From Pleurodeles waltl (Eukaryota > Chordata > Amphibia > Caudata > Salamandridae): 64,000 nt of DNA. The DNA lies in NCBI RefSeq assembly GCF_031143425.1, contig NC_090444.1, positions 1,349,436,323 through 1,349,500,322 on the forward strand, written 5' to 3'. This document shows, piece by piece, positions 33,359 to 45,286 of the stretch (positions within the stretch are counted from its first letter, which is position 1; every line of letters begins with the position of its first letter). The notes under the pieces are model-generated. The model made no database searches. It was not told where the DNA came from and was given only the letters and a program-made list of their open reading frames with translations. The translations under genes and the position numbers were made by a program.

Positions 33359-34907
33359 TTAACATGGCTTTCTGGGAACTAACAAGAAATCTTGTAAGTC
33401 TACATTTTCTGAAAGGAGACCAAGGTGTTCTTTTACAGCTGGTAACATAGAAGATTGTAACCATTGTTGACAAAGTTTGTCTACGCTATATGTTGTGATA
33501 GTAGAGTGTTGTGCAATGACATAACGATTGTCAGGTTGTCTCGCTCTCGAAAACCCCGTGTGGAGTTTACAAAACATGCATGACAAGCATTTGTGTCCGC
33601 TGGCCACAATAACCACCTGTTTTGACCTGAAAGTGATGAATTAAAGGTACAGTTCTGAACCAAACTATTGAGCTGTTCTTCAGAGCCATTTAAAATATTT
33701 AGCCAATTATCAAACTTTGCAAATGAGGGAATACTGGGCATGTTCATTACTTTTATTTTTGCTAACCCAAGGCAATTTGTTTGCTGGACTGCATTGTTCT
33801 AAAATGTAATTTTTAATGGAATAGGTCAAGCTCTAAATAAAGGTTTGGTGTCCAGTATTTGCCAATCTTTAGTTCCCCACACACTCTTTAAGTCAATCGA
33901 CTTTTTCCAATACTCATAGCCTTCTATAGCAAACTAGGAAACAAAGGAGTCTGAATAAATCAATTTTGTGTCAGTAAGCAATATTTTGGCAATTTGAAAT
34001 AATGATTCAGCATTTTTAGCATCATGCTCAGTAAAATATGCAAATTTCCCTATATGTTTGTGAATTTCCTATTGGAGGAGTCGGACAGTGTTTCCATTGT
34101 GTATAATTGTAAGCTATTCTTGAGGTACCAGCTCGGTGTAGAAACTAATGTCTGTAGTAGTGGGAACAGAACATTTCCCCATGATTTGCTTGATTCGTAC
34201 ACATCTCCACTCTCAAATACAGTTTAATATTCAAGCTCAGCGAGTATAGAATCAACCTTTTTTTTTATATCCCAGTCATCAGCAACAATCCCCGGTGTAA
34301 TAATATCATTCATAGATACTTTGAAAACATATGGAATTTAAATAATTTCAGTAGGACCAAAAGATATCAAAGCTACTTTATCCTAATAATTCTATCAGGA
34401 ACCGGAACAGCTGAAATGCTCACAAGGGACAAGTCTCTTCGGACCTTATGTGAGGACAATTGATGTTTTAGAACCTTATCCACCAGTTCAACAGCAGAGG
34501 GTTCAGGAAGACAATGACCATGTATCAACAGAAAGACAATGATGACCAAACCAATCCAAATCAGAAAGTCAAGCAGTGTCAGTATTATCCACAGATAGTA
34601 TCATGGACAAACTAAATAATTTCTTTTGAGCCAGTTGAAAAACTTACGTGCCCATTGATACAGGTACGGTAGCGGATGCTGAAGATTTTGAAGAAAAGCT
34701 GTCAGTGTCGGCCCAGTGACCAGAAGCAGCCTGTTCAAAAACTGGAGCTGGTGCAGAACTTGTAGATGTATCCAATGGTGGGTCATAGTAAACAATTCCA
34801 TCCATTTGTGTTGCATTTGAATAGTAATGATCTGCACTCTGGACATTTCTTGTCGTTAAAGTGGTGACAAAAATCAACAAAAGTTCAATGTCTCCATTTC
34901 CCCCCAC
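33359..34907 (-). pseudogene. ERV2 envelope remnants
   Basis: Three readable pieces: a start with a hydrophobic signal-like stretch (LLLIFVTTLTT) and Asn-linked site (34907-34644); a long decayed middle; and a piece with NACHACF, a paired-Cys surface motif (33747-33481), which continues in another frame to 33359. It is assigned to env by position and by the Cys/Asn pattern only. Confidence 0.5.
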
Positions 34908-35299
34908 CCCAAAGCTCAGGAAATAATTTCAGCATTATTTAGTGCTTGAAGAGAAATATCTCAATTTAGTAGTGAGAGAGATGCGGGAACTACCCAGGGA
35001 TCCTCTTCGTCTACACATTCCTACACGTTGATGACCCAATGTAGGGACTACTTGGGCCCGTGGCAGCTTCAATTTTAGATCAGCTACCTTCCCCCACAAG
35101 ACTTTGTATTTAAAGGTGTTACCCTTGGAATCTCTGAACACATTAAGGCGTAAGTAGTGTAAGTATTAATTAAAGGACTGGACACAGTAGTAAGAATCAC
35201 ACATAATGTAGAATGTGCAGGGTCTGTGTGTTCCAGTGCCTTTATTAGAGCCTTAAGCAAAGCAAATTGTGCAGTTCAGTCCCCTGGAGTCTGCATGTA

Positions 35300-35700
35300 G
35301 GTATGTACTCCACTCCACTGACAGCTGCACAAGCCCCTGAGTTTTGGTGTTTAGTACCTATAGCTGGTTGTGCTGAACCATCAGTGTAAATTATGTTTCT
35401 GTATTGATCAAGAGGGGGGATGTTTGTGGAGATGAGGTACTATAGTTCATACTGGAGAAGTTCTTGAGTCTGAAGTTTTGGGTTGGAACATAATCGACAT
35501 CAGTTGCAGTCAGGAAGGTTGCCCATTGAATCCAGTGTGGATGTAGTGCTTTTGAGTTTAGAATACTTGCTTTTGTAACTGCCTGTAGGACTAGAATTGG
35601 GGTCATGAAAATAATGCATTTCCCTTGGGCAAGTGGCCTCTTATTGGTGACTGCCATCTGAACAGTCAGTTTTTTTCTGTTGGTGCAAAACGTTCTGCAT
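35300..35700 (-). pseudogene. ERV2 RNase H remnant
   Basis: Minus-strand frames carry IIYTDGSAQPAIGTK (about 35394-35350), the first Asp motif of RNase H, after a connection piece (35657-35391). Stops follow. Integrase motifs expected next are not found, so a deletion up to the env start near 34907 is likely. Confidence 0.7.
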
Positions 35701-35999
35701 TGGAGTACAAATATGATTTGTATGCTATGGGTACTGTCTCACCCTCATTAAATGTGATATAGGTGAACCCTTTGGCACCAGGAATTATCCGTATTACCAA
35801 GTTTGTTTTATTGCCACCTGTGTGTGTAAGTGTTTTGCTTCAAGCATGTCAATCTGTAGTGCTCTAAGAATGCGTGTGTGTTCGGGTGTCCAATGTTTGC
35901 TTGTGAAATCTGAATGTATTAAGTGATAAAGTGTATTTATGCGTTATTGATATTCTGAAATGTAGGTTCTGCCAAAATTGAAGAAACCCGATAATGATT

Positions 36000-36600
36000 G
36001 TAATTTATTGATGGTATTTGGAGACTGTAGTTACATGCATGTTTCTAGAAATTGCGGGGCAAGGCTCTTGCCCTCATCTGACGAGTCGTATCCTAAGACT
36101 AGGACACTAAGAAAAGCAATCTTTGTTTTCTACAAATTGTATTTGTAGCCTTGTGCTGCGAATCCCAATACAATGTGATCCACCCTGGCTAGATGTGTGT
36201 TCAGGTCATCCTCTGTGAGATAGATGTCATCCATATATGACAACGCCTTGGAATCAGTATCATGTAATATTGATGTCACACGGGCAGAGAACAATCCAAG
36301 ACTGTTCCTGTACCCCTGGGGTAAACAGCAAAAATTTCTTTGCGACCTGAGTACTGTAAAGGCACTTAAGTCCCTGCTTTCAGGCACTAGATTTTGGCAG
36401 AAAAAAGCACTGGAAATATCCAAGGTTGCTTTGTGTTTTTTGCGCATGTGAACAGCAACACCCTCCCACCCAGGGGTATCAGTGATCCCGGCTACTTCTG
36501 CAGCAGACCTGATGCACTTTGTGATTGTTGGCAGGTGTTGAGTCTTGCAGGTGCTTCTGTGCCTCATGGGGTCATTTACGGCACCGCTCGATGAGCTCAA
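36000..36600 (-). pseudogene. ERV2 reverse transcriptase
   Basis: A 156-codon frame holds the palm: ATLDISSAFFCQNL with the first catalytic Asp, FCCLPQGYRNSLGLF, and LSYMDDIYLTEDDL with the catalytic Y-M-D-D. The downstream thumb and connection (VLGYDSSDEG, LQSLSGFFNFGRTYI) continue in the neighbouring sequence to about 35960 after stops. The upstream fingers are lost or unreadable. Confidence 0.85.
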
Positions 36601-36899
36601 GCAGGACAGTGTTTCTCAATGCCCCCCGGTGCTGCAGAGGGGTGAGGAGTGTTCAAAGTCCAAAATCCAAGTCCCAAAAGACGTGCTGCTTGCTGAGTGG
36701 CATACATGTGTAGTTGTACTTATACAGTTCTTTATACACCTGATGAGGCCTGTAGTGCATGTTTAGAGGGATAGTACTTTGCTCTGTGGGTGTGCTTGAA
36801 TACAGTTTTGTCTGTGGTGCCATATGTGAGTTCTGCCTTTATTTTTGTGCAATAGAACCAAAGTGTTTTTTAAAAAACATCTTGTGTTGGTTTTCTTGT

Positions 36900-39310
36900 A
36901 TTGCCATTAAATTATTATATTATACTTCAGCATCTCAGGTTTTGCACAATTCATGGAATTCTTATTCAACTAGTCTTCAGGACTGGGAATTCCTCTAGAA
37001 AGTACTTAGGGATTTGAATCACCATTACATTTCCCATTATTTTTACCTACTCACTATCTTTTCTTTTATTCTTAACCCACCACAACTCATTTTCTCCATG
37101 TATTCCAAGTATCTTGTTTTGGGGAGTTAGTTATACCTCTTTCCTTACCACCTCTGATATTTCCCATTTATGGTCTCCCACAAGTGTTTTACTTAACTGC
37201 ACTCACATAATCTGTGCATGAGGGTGCCTCTTTCTGTTTTGCATTTGAGACCTACTCGTGGAGACAGGCCCTTCGTGTAGAGCCTACTCCTGTGGTAATA
37301 TGCTCAGAGTAGTATCTTTAATTGGATTAATCTAAAGTTGGATCTGACCACTGCTTCTCTCGAGTGTTTAAGTACATTGTCCCAGATAGTCCTCCAAGTC
37401 TCCTAAGTCTTTTTGCGGTCTTTCCTTATGTGTATTAGGTTATCTTGGGTGTTAATGATTGTTTAAAAAGCTGGAAAATCATGCCTTTCCCTAGATCTTC
37501 TCCCATTACCCTTCTTTTCAGAGATGTTTTATCGTGGGTTTCTGTCCGGTCTTCTACTATGGTGTCAAGGGCTTGCTTCTGTTGTATGTATCTATGGGCC
37601 AGATGTACAAAGGATTTTTCTGCTCGCAATCACCGATTCGCAGAATCGTGCCTTTTGCGACCAGAAAAATGTTTTTTGCCATGTACAAAGCCCTAGTTGC
37701 GATTCAGTAACCCATTACTGCATCGCATATTGGGTTGCAATTCGGTATTAGGAAGGGCATGTTTAGGGCATCCTATCCTAATACTAAATCGCAGTGTTAT
37801 ATGAATGTTTTGCAAACAAAATGCGGTCGCAAGGCATTCACATTTTACCACAAGCTTCAAGTTGGTGGTAACACATTTGCAAATGGAAGGAGTTCCCAAG
37901 GGGCCCTTTCACTTTGGTGAATTTTTGAATGTTTTTGTAAAAACATTTTTTTAAGAGCAGGCAGTGGTCCCATATATCACGTTTTATTTTAAGGAACATG
38001 GGCTGTGATTTAAAAAAATTAATATATTTTTTTAAAAAATGTGCTTTATTTAAAAGCAATCACATACATTGTGGTCTACTGACCTCAACAGCCACCATCC
38101 CTGTTGTTTTAGTGATTCCCAATGGGTCACAAAGTGAGCCCTACCTCATGAATATTCATGAGGTAGGTCTATTTGTGAACCACTTGGACTTGCACAATGT
38201 GCGAAACACACATTTGTACATGGGTGTTTGCGATTACCAAATACGGAATCGCAAAATGTCACTGTTTGGTAATCGCAAATCATTTCTTTTGTTCATCTGG
38301 CTCTTAGTTACTGTGAAGGGTCTAAGGCGTACTCCTCTTGGAGTTCTGTGAAGTCATTTACCCTTCTGTCCCTAATACATCTTTTTGTTGTGCTATCCCT
38401 AGGTTGTCCCCATGCTGGAAGCCCCTCAGATGTGCTATATCTTCCATCATCTCTGCCCTCCATAGTGGGGTCTTTCTGGTTCTAGGACAGTAGTGGCTTT
38501 TTCCCAAGCTTTTATAACTGCTCTTGTGGGATGTGGGAGGTTTTCCATCCCTGCTACATTGCACAGGTTGCATAGGTTTGTTGTAATTCCTGTTTTCTGC
38601 CTTTCTAGGATGATCAGTGATTCCCCCTGGTTATTGAAAGCCCAGTCATTTACATTTGCCATTTACAAGGCCCAGTAGTATTATCAGATGTAGGAGAGCT
38701 CTATTTTGAATGAGTTTTCAGTCTTGTACAGAATCTGTAGCACTATTTTTGGGCCTCTTCTGTTCCACAGCAACATCCTCATCTGTCCATCAAATTCCCT
38801 GAAAAAGAAATCTGTGAGATAAGAAGTGGTATTTTGCATTGTGCACATGAAACTTGGTAGTGAGATCATTTTGAAGAGCACAGCTCTTTCGAACAAAGTG
38901 ACAGGGATCTCCAGTGTCCTTTGCTTCCTCTTTGAATTTTACTAGAGGACGTTTTTGGTTTGTTGTTAGGAATGATTCTTACTTCTCATGAGTTTGATTC
39001 TTAGATATCGGGATCCGTCCTCTTGCTCTTAATGCAGTTGTCTCTTCCTGCGCATGTCTTAGTTCTGAACATTACAGATTTTTGCCAGTTGTTTTTGTAA
39101 CCTGATATTGTTCAGAATCTTTTGAATACCTGAATAAGAATAAGTAAATTTACATTAGGCTGTTTCACTTACCGAAGGGCATCATCCACTTACAGGGATA
39201 TCCTGACCTTCCTGCCAGGCCACCATTTAAAGCCTCTTACATCTTAATTTGGCCTGCTCTGGAGGTCCAGTTGTTCCACTGCAGAGATGAAGAGGAAGGG
39301 TGACAGGGGT
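36900..39310 (-). mobile_element. L1-type LINE, copy 3, ORF2 3' half
   Basis: The minus strand starts near 39310 with the RT block RRIRQGSPLSPFLFISAVEQ and a degraded catalytic box (VDDAL), then VTLFERAVLFKMISLPSFM (about 38910-38860) of the L1 C-terminal region, and further C-terminal sequence to about 36900. A 0.7 kb MITE interrupts it at 37596-38303. Stops are common. Confidence 0.78.
37596..38303. mobile_element. MITE inserted in L1 copy 3
   Basis: The left end GGGCCAGATGTACAAAGGAT matches the reverse complement of the right end GAGCCAGATGAACAAAAGAA. The interior is non-coding and rich in TTGCGATT/AATCGCAA words in both orientations. It splits a continuous L1 C-terminal sequence. The target duplication is not clear. 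Confidence 0.8.
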
Positions 39311-39859
39311 GAACCCTGTCTGATCCTCCTTTCTAGTTTAAAAGTGCTTGATATTTTACTGTATTTAGATTTGCATTATCTAATCCCTTTGTCAGTTGTC
39401 AGTGGAGGTTTTTACCATTTGTGTTTTGGTTTAGTGTTTGCTAGTCTTATCTTGTTTCTCTGTGTTGCTCATTTCAATTCAGCATTTGCAGGTCTTTACC
39501 ATTAACATGAGAAATCACTCAACCCTGAACAGCCCCAATCCCCAGCCCCACTTCCAGCTGATAGACTCTGAATTTGTTACTGAAACATCCCCAATTCTCT
39601 CATGTGCCCCTTTTCTTTTTCTTTTATTATCTTCAGTCCTTGGCTTTCTATTGACTCTGTCCCAACTATGCCCCCTACCTGGGTGGTTGTTATTTGTATT
39701 TATCTCTGTGATGTCCCTCTAGCTCCTCTCCTTTGTTGCTTTGTGGTGAATTAGTCTTGTGCCTTGACATTTGTTCATGGCCTTGCTCCAGCTTTTTTGT
39801 AATGTTCTCTCTACCCTTTCTCCTCTTTACGTTGTATTGTTACAGTTCTGGTGCTTTCT
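39311..39859. other. Unassigned stretch between L1 copy 3 pieces
   Basis: This lies where the ORF2 5' half should be, but no endonuclease is readable. The plus strand is pyrimidine-rich. It may be a foreign insertion or very decayed L1. Confidence 0.35.
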
Positions 39860-40607
39860 TTCTCTCACCCAGACCAGGCATTTTATGATGTTTGGAATAA
39901 ATATGACCTGGTGCCCTAAAGAACTTTTAGCTTTACGCGGTGGAGAAGTAATATTATATTTTCAGTGCTCCCAGCTTGACCTTGGCACATTGAACGTTTT
40001 ATGCTGTTGGAGAAGCTTCCTTGCGTAGTCTGGGAAAAACATTTGGTGGGCCGATTCATAAGTTATCTTTTCTCCGTCTTCTGGCTGCCTTTAATGCCTT
40101 GCATCGATCTCTGTAGTTGAGCATCTTGAGAATTACCAGGTGCTGCTGGGCTTGGACGGGGTGAGGTTTGAAGCAGGGCTCTGTGAGCTCACTGATCTGT
40201 GAAATTGTGTGCTAGTTCTCATTATATGGAGGTTACTCCTTCTGGCCCTGCCTTCCTCATCCTCTGCTCTGTCTTAGAGTGTTTTGGTGGTTGCCACTAT
40301 TTGTATCACGTTTCCCTTTAGTACTCCCATCACATCTTCGAGGTGCTACACCCTTTTCTCTGCTGCTGTGACCCTTGTCCACGACATTCCTTAAATCTTG
40401 GCAAAGTTTTTTTTAGGGATTTATCTGGTTTTGCTGATTGCTTGCTGTATCCTTTTTGTTGAAGATGTTGAGGGGGGCCCTGAGGGGTGTCCTCCAATCC
40501 TGGATCTGCATTTGCTGGCTCTTCTTTTCCTCCAACTTGTTGCTGGTCATAGTGTGTTCTGATGTCCTTACACATTTGGCAGATTTCCCTCGCTTGAAAG
40601 GCACTGA
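39860..40607 (-). pseudogene. L1 copy 3 ORF1-like region
   Basis: Minus-strand frames include a Lys/Gln-rich segment (40604-40330) with a Cys-containing helix-like start (EICQMCKDIRTHYDQQQ) and later, in another frame, wording that resembles the RNA-binding C-terminal domain of L1 ORF1 (HQVIFIPNIIKCL, about 39900-39860). The call rests on position upstream of ORF2 and on composition. Confidence 0.5.
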
Positions 40608-40763
40608 GGCCCGTATTTATACTTTTTTTAGCGCCGTATTTGCGCCGCTTTTTGACGCAAAACGGCACAAACCTACAAAATACAATGGTATTTTGCAAGT
40701 TTGCGCCGTTTTTGCGTCAAAAAACGACGCAAATGCGGCGCAAAAAAAGTATAAATACGGGCC
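40608..40763. mobile_element. Compact palindromic MITE (156 bp)
   Basis: The ends GGCCCGTATTTATACTTTTT are perfect inverted copies, and most of the element pairs with itself (GACGCAAAACGGC...GCCGTTTTTGCGTC). It belongs to the same TATTTATAC family as the composite at 9426-10347. It lies at the 5' edge of the L1 copy 3 ORF1 region. Confidence 0.92.
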
Positions 40764-41014
40764 TTACTCTTTAGTCCAGAGTATCTCTGTTTTATCGATT
40801 CCTTCCCATTTCCTAGTGAAATTTGTTTGTGTCCGGACCTTGTATCTGCTACAGGGATTGGGAGGCATCTATTTAATTGCCCCTATTTCTGATTTATTTA
40901 TTTATTTTGATGGGTCCTCACCTGTTCTCTTTCCCTGTGGTCCAAGGCACTTGTCTCTTCATTGTTGTAGTGCCCAAGATGGCTATGAGGAGGGGGCAGT
41001 TTCACTCTCCTCTG
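40764..41014. other. Flank left of the LTR retrotransposon
   Basis: No coding frame. The last five bases (CTCTG, 41010-41014) recur at 53136-53140 to the right of the retrotransposon and are the likely target duplication. Confidence 0.5.
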
Positions 41015-41623
41015 TGATACTGAACCTTGTTGCCATTCTCTTTCTGTCCTTTTCCCCCCCTTGGCTTGGATAGAGCTTGCCTCCTGTTCCCTGAAGTCTC
41101 AGGACCAAAAAGACTTCTCTTTTTCACTTGGACGCTTCGTGCGCCGAAATTTTCGACGCACAGCTTGTTCCGCAGCGAGAAAAACGCCGCACACCGACGC
41201 TGATCGACGCGACTCCTTCGGGACGACCGGGACTTCGACGCACGGCCTCGCAAGGACAATGCCGCCCGACTTCCAAGGAGAAATCGGCGCAACGCCTGCC
41301 GTGAGAGCGAAACTTCGACACACAGCCCCGTGGAACGATGCGCAGCCGGAAATCAAGCAGGAGAACCCACGCACAGACCCGGGACATCTGGTAATCCCCG
41401 CAAACCACAGAAAGACACTGTCTGCGCGCCGGAAAACGACGCACGACTTCCCTGCGTAAAAAATAACGACCCAAGTCCGTGTGTGCTGGGGAGAAATCGA
41501 CGCACACACCATTTTTCCACGTATCGCTTTTTCTGCGGCCCTTTGTGGAGATTTTCCACTCCAAACCAGGTACTTTGTGCTTGAAAGTGACTTTGTTTGC
41601 TTTTTAAAGACTTAAGACACTTT
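41015..41623 (+). mobile_element. 5' LTR, left part
   Basis: It starts TGATACTG. From 41130 to 41510 it is CpG-rich, with a recurring word of the form TTCGACGCACRGC: good copies are near 41151, 41233 and 41500, with degenerate ones between. It ends at the Harbinger insertion after ACACTTT. Confidence 0.75.
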
Positions 41624-41646
41624 GGGGGTCATTACAACATTGGCGG
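41624..41646 (+). repeat. Harbinger left terminal inverted repeat
   Basis: About 23 bp, of which roughly 20 match the right end. It continues into subterminal GGCGG/CCGCC palindromic words (to about 41700). Confidence 0.92.
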
Positions 41647-41699
41647 TAAAAGCCGCTTACCGCCGTGCAGAAGACTGCCAATACACCGCCGCAGCCGTG

Positions 41700-42222
41700 G
41701 AATTCCGCAACAGCTATTATGACCCACATCTTGGAATCCGCCGAAACTCAGACACCCACACAACTCCGCCACACCAAAGGTCAGTGTTAAACTGGCATAA
41801 ACAAAACCTCCACCTCCACGCCAACAGAAACACGCCCATGCTATTACGACCCACGAATCCACGTGGCGGTCTTTCAACCGCGGTATTCCATTGGCGGTAC
41901 ACACCGCCCGCTCAAAATACACACACATCTCCAAAACACCGCCACATTGGACAATTACAAATGCACACACCTGATACACATACAAACACCACTCCCACAC
42001 ACCCAATACATTATAAAACACACACCCACATCACCCACAAACCCCTGCGACCAGAATTCACGAACGAAGGCCAGAGAGACAGCACAGGAAAGACAACCCC
42101 ACCATACAGAGGCACACAACACCATCACCCACACAACATCCACGCACAAAACACCACACACCACTACACATCACCACACACATCAACACTCACACCGCCC
42201 CACACATCACACACACCACCCC
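41700..42222 (+). promoter_or_regulatory. Harbinger left leader, CA-rich
   Basis: A non-coding stretch from the terminal repeat to the first Myb-like ATG. From 41900 on it is dominated by CACAC/ACACCAC words, a degenerate CA-microsatellite-like tract. It is the probable promoter and 5' leader of the first gene; no specific box is certain. Confidence 0.4.
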
Positions 42223-43744
42223 ATGGCACGCCAAAGACACCCCCGCTTTTCCGAGGAGGAGCTCCGGGTCATGGTGGAGGAAATTGTCCGGGTAGAGCCA
42301 CAGCTATTTGGCTCACAGGTGCAGCACACATCCATAGCGAGGAAGATGGAGCTATGTCGAAGAATAGTGGATAGGGTAAACGATGTGGGACAGCACCCAA
42401 GAAATCGGGAGGACATCAGGAAGAGGTGGAACGACCTACGGGGGAAGGTGCGTTCAACGGTCTCCAGGCACAACATCGCGGTTCAGCGGACTGGCGGCGG
42501 ACCCCCAACTCCTCCCCACAACTAACAACATGGGAGGAGCAAGTCTTGACCATCATGCATCCTGAGGGCCTTGGAGGAGTCAGTGGAGGAATGGACACTG
42601 GTAAGTCAAATCTTAACTATCAGATCCCCCATCCTACCTGCATGCTATCACACACCCCCACCCTCACCCCCTCACCTATCACTCCAACTCCTCACTAATG
42701 TACTTATAACACCAACCACCCATCCCAACACCAAGCCCTGTATGACACAACTAAGCATGGACACCCATCACCTAAGCATGCCCACTGCACATACCCAGAA
42801 CAACCCCCTAACCATCATCACCCAACCCCCACAGAGGAATGCTTGCACTGGGGTACACGGTGAGCCACCAATTGCACACCATGACACACACACATGCAAT
42901 AATCATGCACTTATGCCCCTGCAGGATCACGAAGGACCGTCACCACCCTGGAGGGTCCAGACAACTCCACTCCACCCACAGAAGAGGCCCACAGTGACGA
43001 TAGCAACTCTGCCCTACTGGAGCCTGATGACCAGCCCGGACCATCGTGGGCCTCGGGACAGTCGGTTCCCCTTGCACAGGCACAGCCCAACACTGACCTT
43101 CCATCCTCTGGTAACACCAGCACAGCACCCACCCAGCGGGCCCAAACCTCCGTACCTAGGACAGGTCAATCAGCGGTGTGTCCACCAATACAGGGAACCC
43201 AGGATAACCTACCACCCCAACAACAACAGGGACCTGGGGGCAGTGGTAGTGGGCACACGGTCCAGGGGACGGAGGCACAGGAACACAGGGGAACTGGGAG
43301 GGCTGCTGTGCGACAGGGGGCGGACAGGCCAAGGGAACCCACTCTTCACGAGGCCCTATCATCATGGGAGCATACCACCACTGCCAGGAGACGATGGCGA
43401 CGGTCCTGGTCAAGTTTCAGGAAACCCAGCGCCTGCAGGAGGACCAGTATTTGGGGTTCAGGGAGGAGCTCAGGACCATCAGCTCCACCTTGGGCACCAT
43501 CGTAGGGGTGCTGAAGGACATACAGCAGACCCTGAGGGACACTGTGGCACTCCAAGGGGCCCCTGACACTAGCATGGACGATGAACTGCCCACCACCTCC
43601 GCCGGCGCTAGTGGACAGGACGCCCCGCCACAGGACCACCACACCAGCACCCCACCCCCTGCAGACGGACAACCACCACACAAGCGGTCCCTGAGAGCCA
43701 GGAACAGGACAGAGCAAGATGGCAAGACCCCCGCCAGGAAATGA
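42223..43744 (+). pseudogene. Harbinger Myb/SANT-like DNA-binding protein 1 (two exons)
   Basis: The ATG at 42223 starts a Myb/SANT-like three-helix domain (FSEEELRVMVEEIV, residues 9-22; IRKRWNDLRGKV, about residues 67-78). A shift near 42520 moves into the frame of LTTWEEQVLTIMHPEGLGG. Donor ACTG|GTAAGTC at 42600/42601 and acceptor CCCTGCAG|GATC at 42924/42925 join in phase 1 and remove a 324 bp intron. Exon 2 reads a Gln/Gly/Pro-rich linker, then, after another shift near 43362, a coiled-coil-like segment (MATVLVKFQETQRLQEDQYL) and a basic tail (KRSLRARNR) to the stop at 43744. Such proteins partner the transposase and bind the transposon ends in known Harbingers. Confidence 0.85.
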
Positions 43745-43931
43745 GACTACCCTGATTGTCCCCCCACTGTCCCACTTTGTCACCCTGTCCATACTTGAAC
43801 TGCCCCAGCTCCACTTCCTATGCCCATATGGGCAGTGCACCTGTGAGACTAATAGACTGGACACTGCCATGGACATTCCTCCGCCATCATCCATCACCAT
43901 TTTACAACCCCCTTCCATTTTTGAGCACTTC

Positions 43932-43937
43932 AATAAA
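43932..43937 (+). promoter_or_regulatory. Polyadenylation signal of Myb-like gene 1
   Basis: AATAAA lies 188 bp after the stop codon, on the coding strand, before the convergent transposase gene ends at 44241. Confidence 0.65.
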
Positions 43938-44240
43938 ACCCTTGAAACACAAAACAATCTGGAGTCAGTCTATGATTTGGTAAAATGTAATATCTATGAC
44001 AGTGTCAAAATGCGTTGTTAGATGTAAAGGCAACATACCAATGTCACACATCACAAGTCCTTGAAGGATGCAAGCAGATGACACATGTTGGTAACCACAC
44101 CTGTGAAACCGTAATGGAAAGAAACAACTCAATTACCAAATAATCCCATGAAATAACACACAGGATAGAGGAGGACGTGTGACAGTGAATGTAAAGGTAA
44201 AAATGAAAATGTTCTCACCTGTGTGTCACTGGAAATATTG

Positions 44241-45286
44241 CTATAAGACTGACTCCCTGTTGTCGTTGTCTTCTTCCTCAGCTTCCTCCTCATCCCTGTC
44301 CACAGGCTCCACAGCTGCCACAACACCGTCATCTGGACCATCCTCCTGCAGAAAAGGCACCTGGAGTCGCAAAGCAAGATTGTGAAGCATCGAGCAGGCG
44401 ATGATGATCTGACACACCTTCTTTGGTGAGTAGAATAGGGAACCACCTGTCATATGGAGGCACCTGAACCTGGCCTTAAGGAGGCCGGAGGTGCGTTCGA
44501 TCACCCTCCTAGTCCGCCCATGGGCCTCATTGTACCGTTCCTCTGCCCTGGTCCTGGGATTCCTCACTGGGGTCAATAGCCAGGACAGGTTGGGGTAACC
44601 AGAGTCCCCTAATAGCCACACACGGTGCCTCTGGAGTTGACCCATCATATCAGGGATGCTGCTATTCCACAGGATGTAAGCGTCATGCACTGAGCCAGGG
44701 AACATAGCATTAACCTGGGAGATGTACTGGTCTGCCAAACAGACCATCTGTACATTCATGGAATGATAACTCTTCCTGTTCCTGTACACCTGTTCACTCC
44801 TGTGGGGGGGGACCAGAGCTACATGGGTCCCATCAATGGCACCTATGACGTTGGGGATATGTCCCAGGGCATAGAAGTCACCTTTAACTGTAGCCAAATC
44901 TTCCACCTCAGGGAAAATGATGTATCTCCTTACGTGTTTCAGCAGGGCAGACAACACTCTGGACAAGACGTTGGAAAACATAGGCTGGGACATCCCTGAT
45001 GCCATGGCCACTGTTGTCTGAAAAGACCCACTAGCAAGGAAATGGAGCACTGACAGCACCTGCAAGTCAGGGGGATTCCAGTGGGATGGCCGATTGGTGA
45101 CATCAGGTCTGGCTCCAACTGGGTACATAGTTCCTGGATTGTGGCACGGTCAAACCTGTAGGTGACGATTACATGTCGCTCCTCCATTGTCAACAGGTCC
45201 ACCAGCGGTCTGTACACCGGAGGATTCCGCCATCTTCTCAAATGTCCCAGCTGACGGCGCCTAGGAAGGACAACAGCGACGATCAA
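44241..45286 (-). pseudogene. HARBI1-type DDE transposase, one frameshift
   Basis: The main open frame (45128-44241, 295 codons) carries the catalytic triad: Asp99 in IGAIDGTHVAL, Asp175 in LLGDSGYPNLSWLLTP and Glu211 in RRVIERTSGLLKARFRCL. Conserved Harbinger sites SGMSQPMFSNVLSRVL and MLHNLAL are present, and the tail is acidic. The N-terminal region (RWRNPPVYRPLVDLL, FDRATIQELC; from 45286) is in a different frame. The natural junction is near 45070-45085, where one base seems to be missing, so the ATG at 45128 is not the true start. The enzyme would cut at the terminal repeats in the nucleus. Confidence 0.93.

Larger units (their letters stand above)
31330..36720 (-). mobile_element. Endogenous retrovirus 2 (RT, RNase H, env remnants, 3' LTR)
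   Basis: Right to left: RT (36600-36130 and beyond), RNase H (35700-35300), a gap where integrase should be, env pieces (34907-33359 and further decayed sequence to about 32000), and a likely 3' LTR (31903-31330). It differs from ERV1 in its RT box (YMDD with following IYLTEDD). RT wording and env layout suggest an ERV-L or spuma-like lineage, but I am not sure. It is heavily degraded. Confidence 0.78.

Noticed and set aside
41099..41584. Frames of 84-146 codons on both strands in the 5' LTR
   Set aside because: The high CpG content removes stops. The segment is LTR, and no frame is favoured.
41622..42374. 250-codon frame rich in His/Thr/Pro at the Harbinger left end
   Set aside because: It starts inside the terminal repeat and follows CA-rich low-complexity sequence, so it is non-coding.
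42571..43566. 331-codon plus-strand frame crossing the Myb-like gene 1 intron
   Set aside because: Off-frame to both exons, spans the intron, and shows no domain. The spliced frame gives sensible sequence.
45128..45128. ATG at 45128 (-) as the transposase start
   Set aside because: The N-terminal transposase helices are encoded upstream in another frame, so this ATG lies after a frameshift and is not the natural start.
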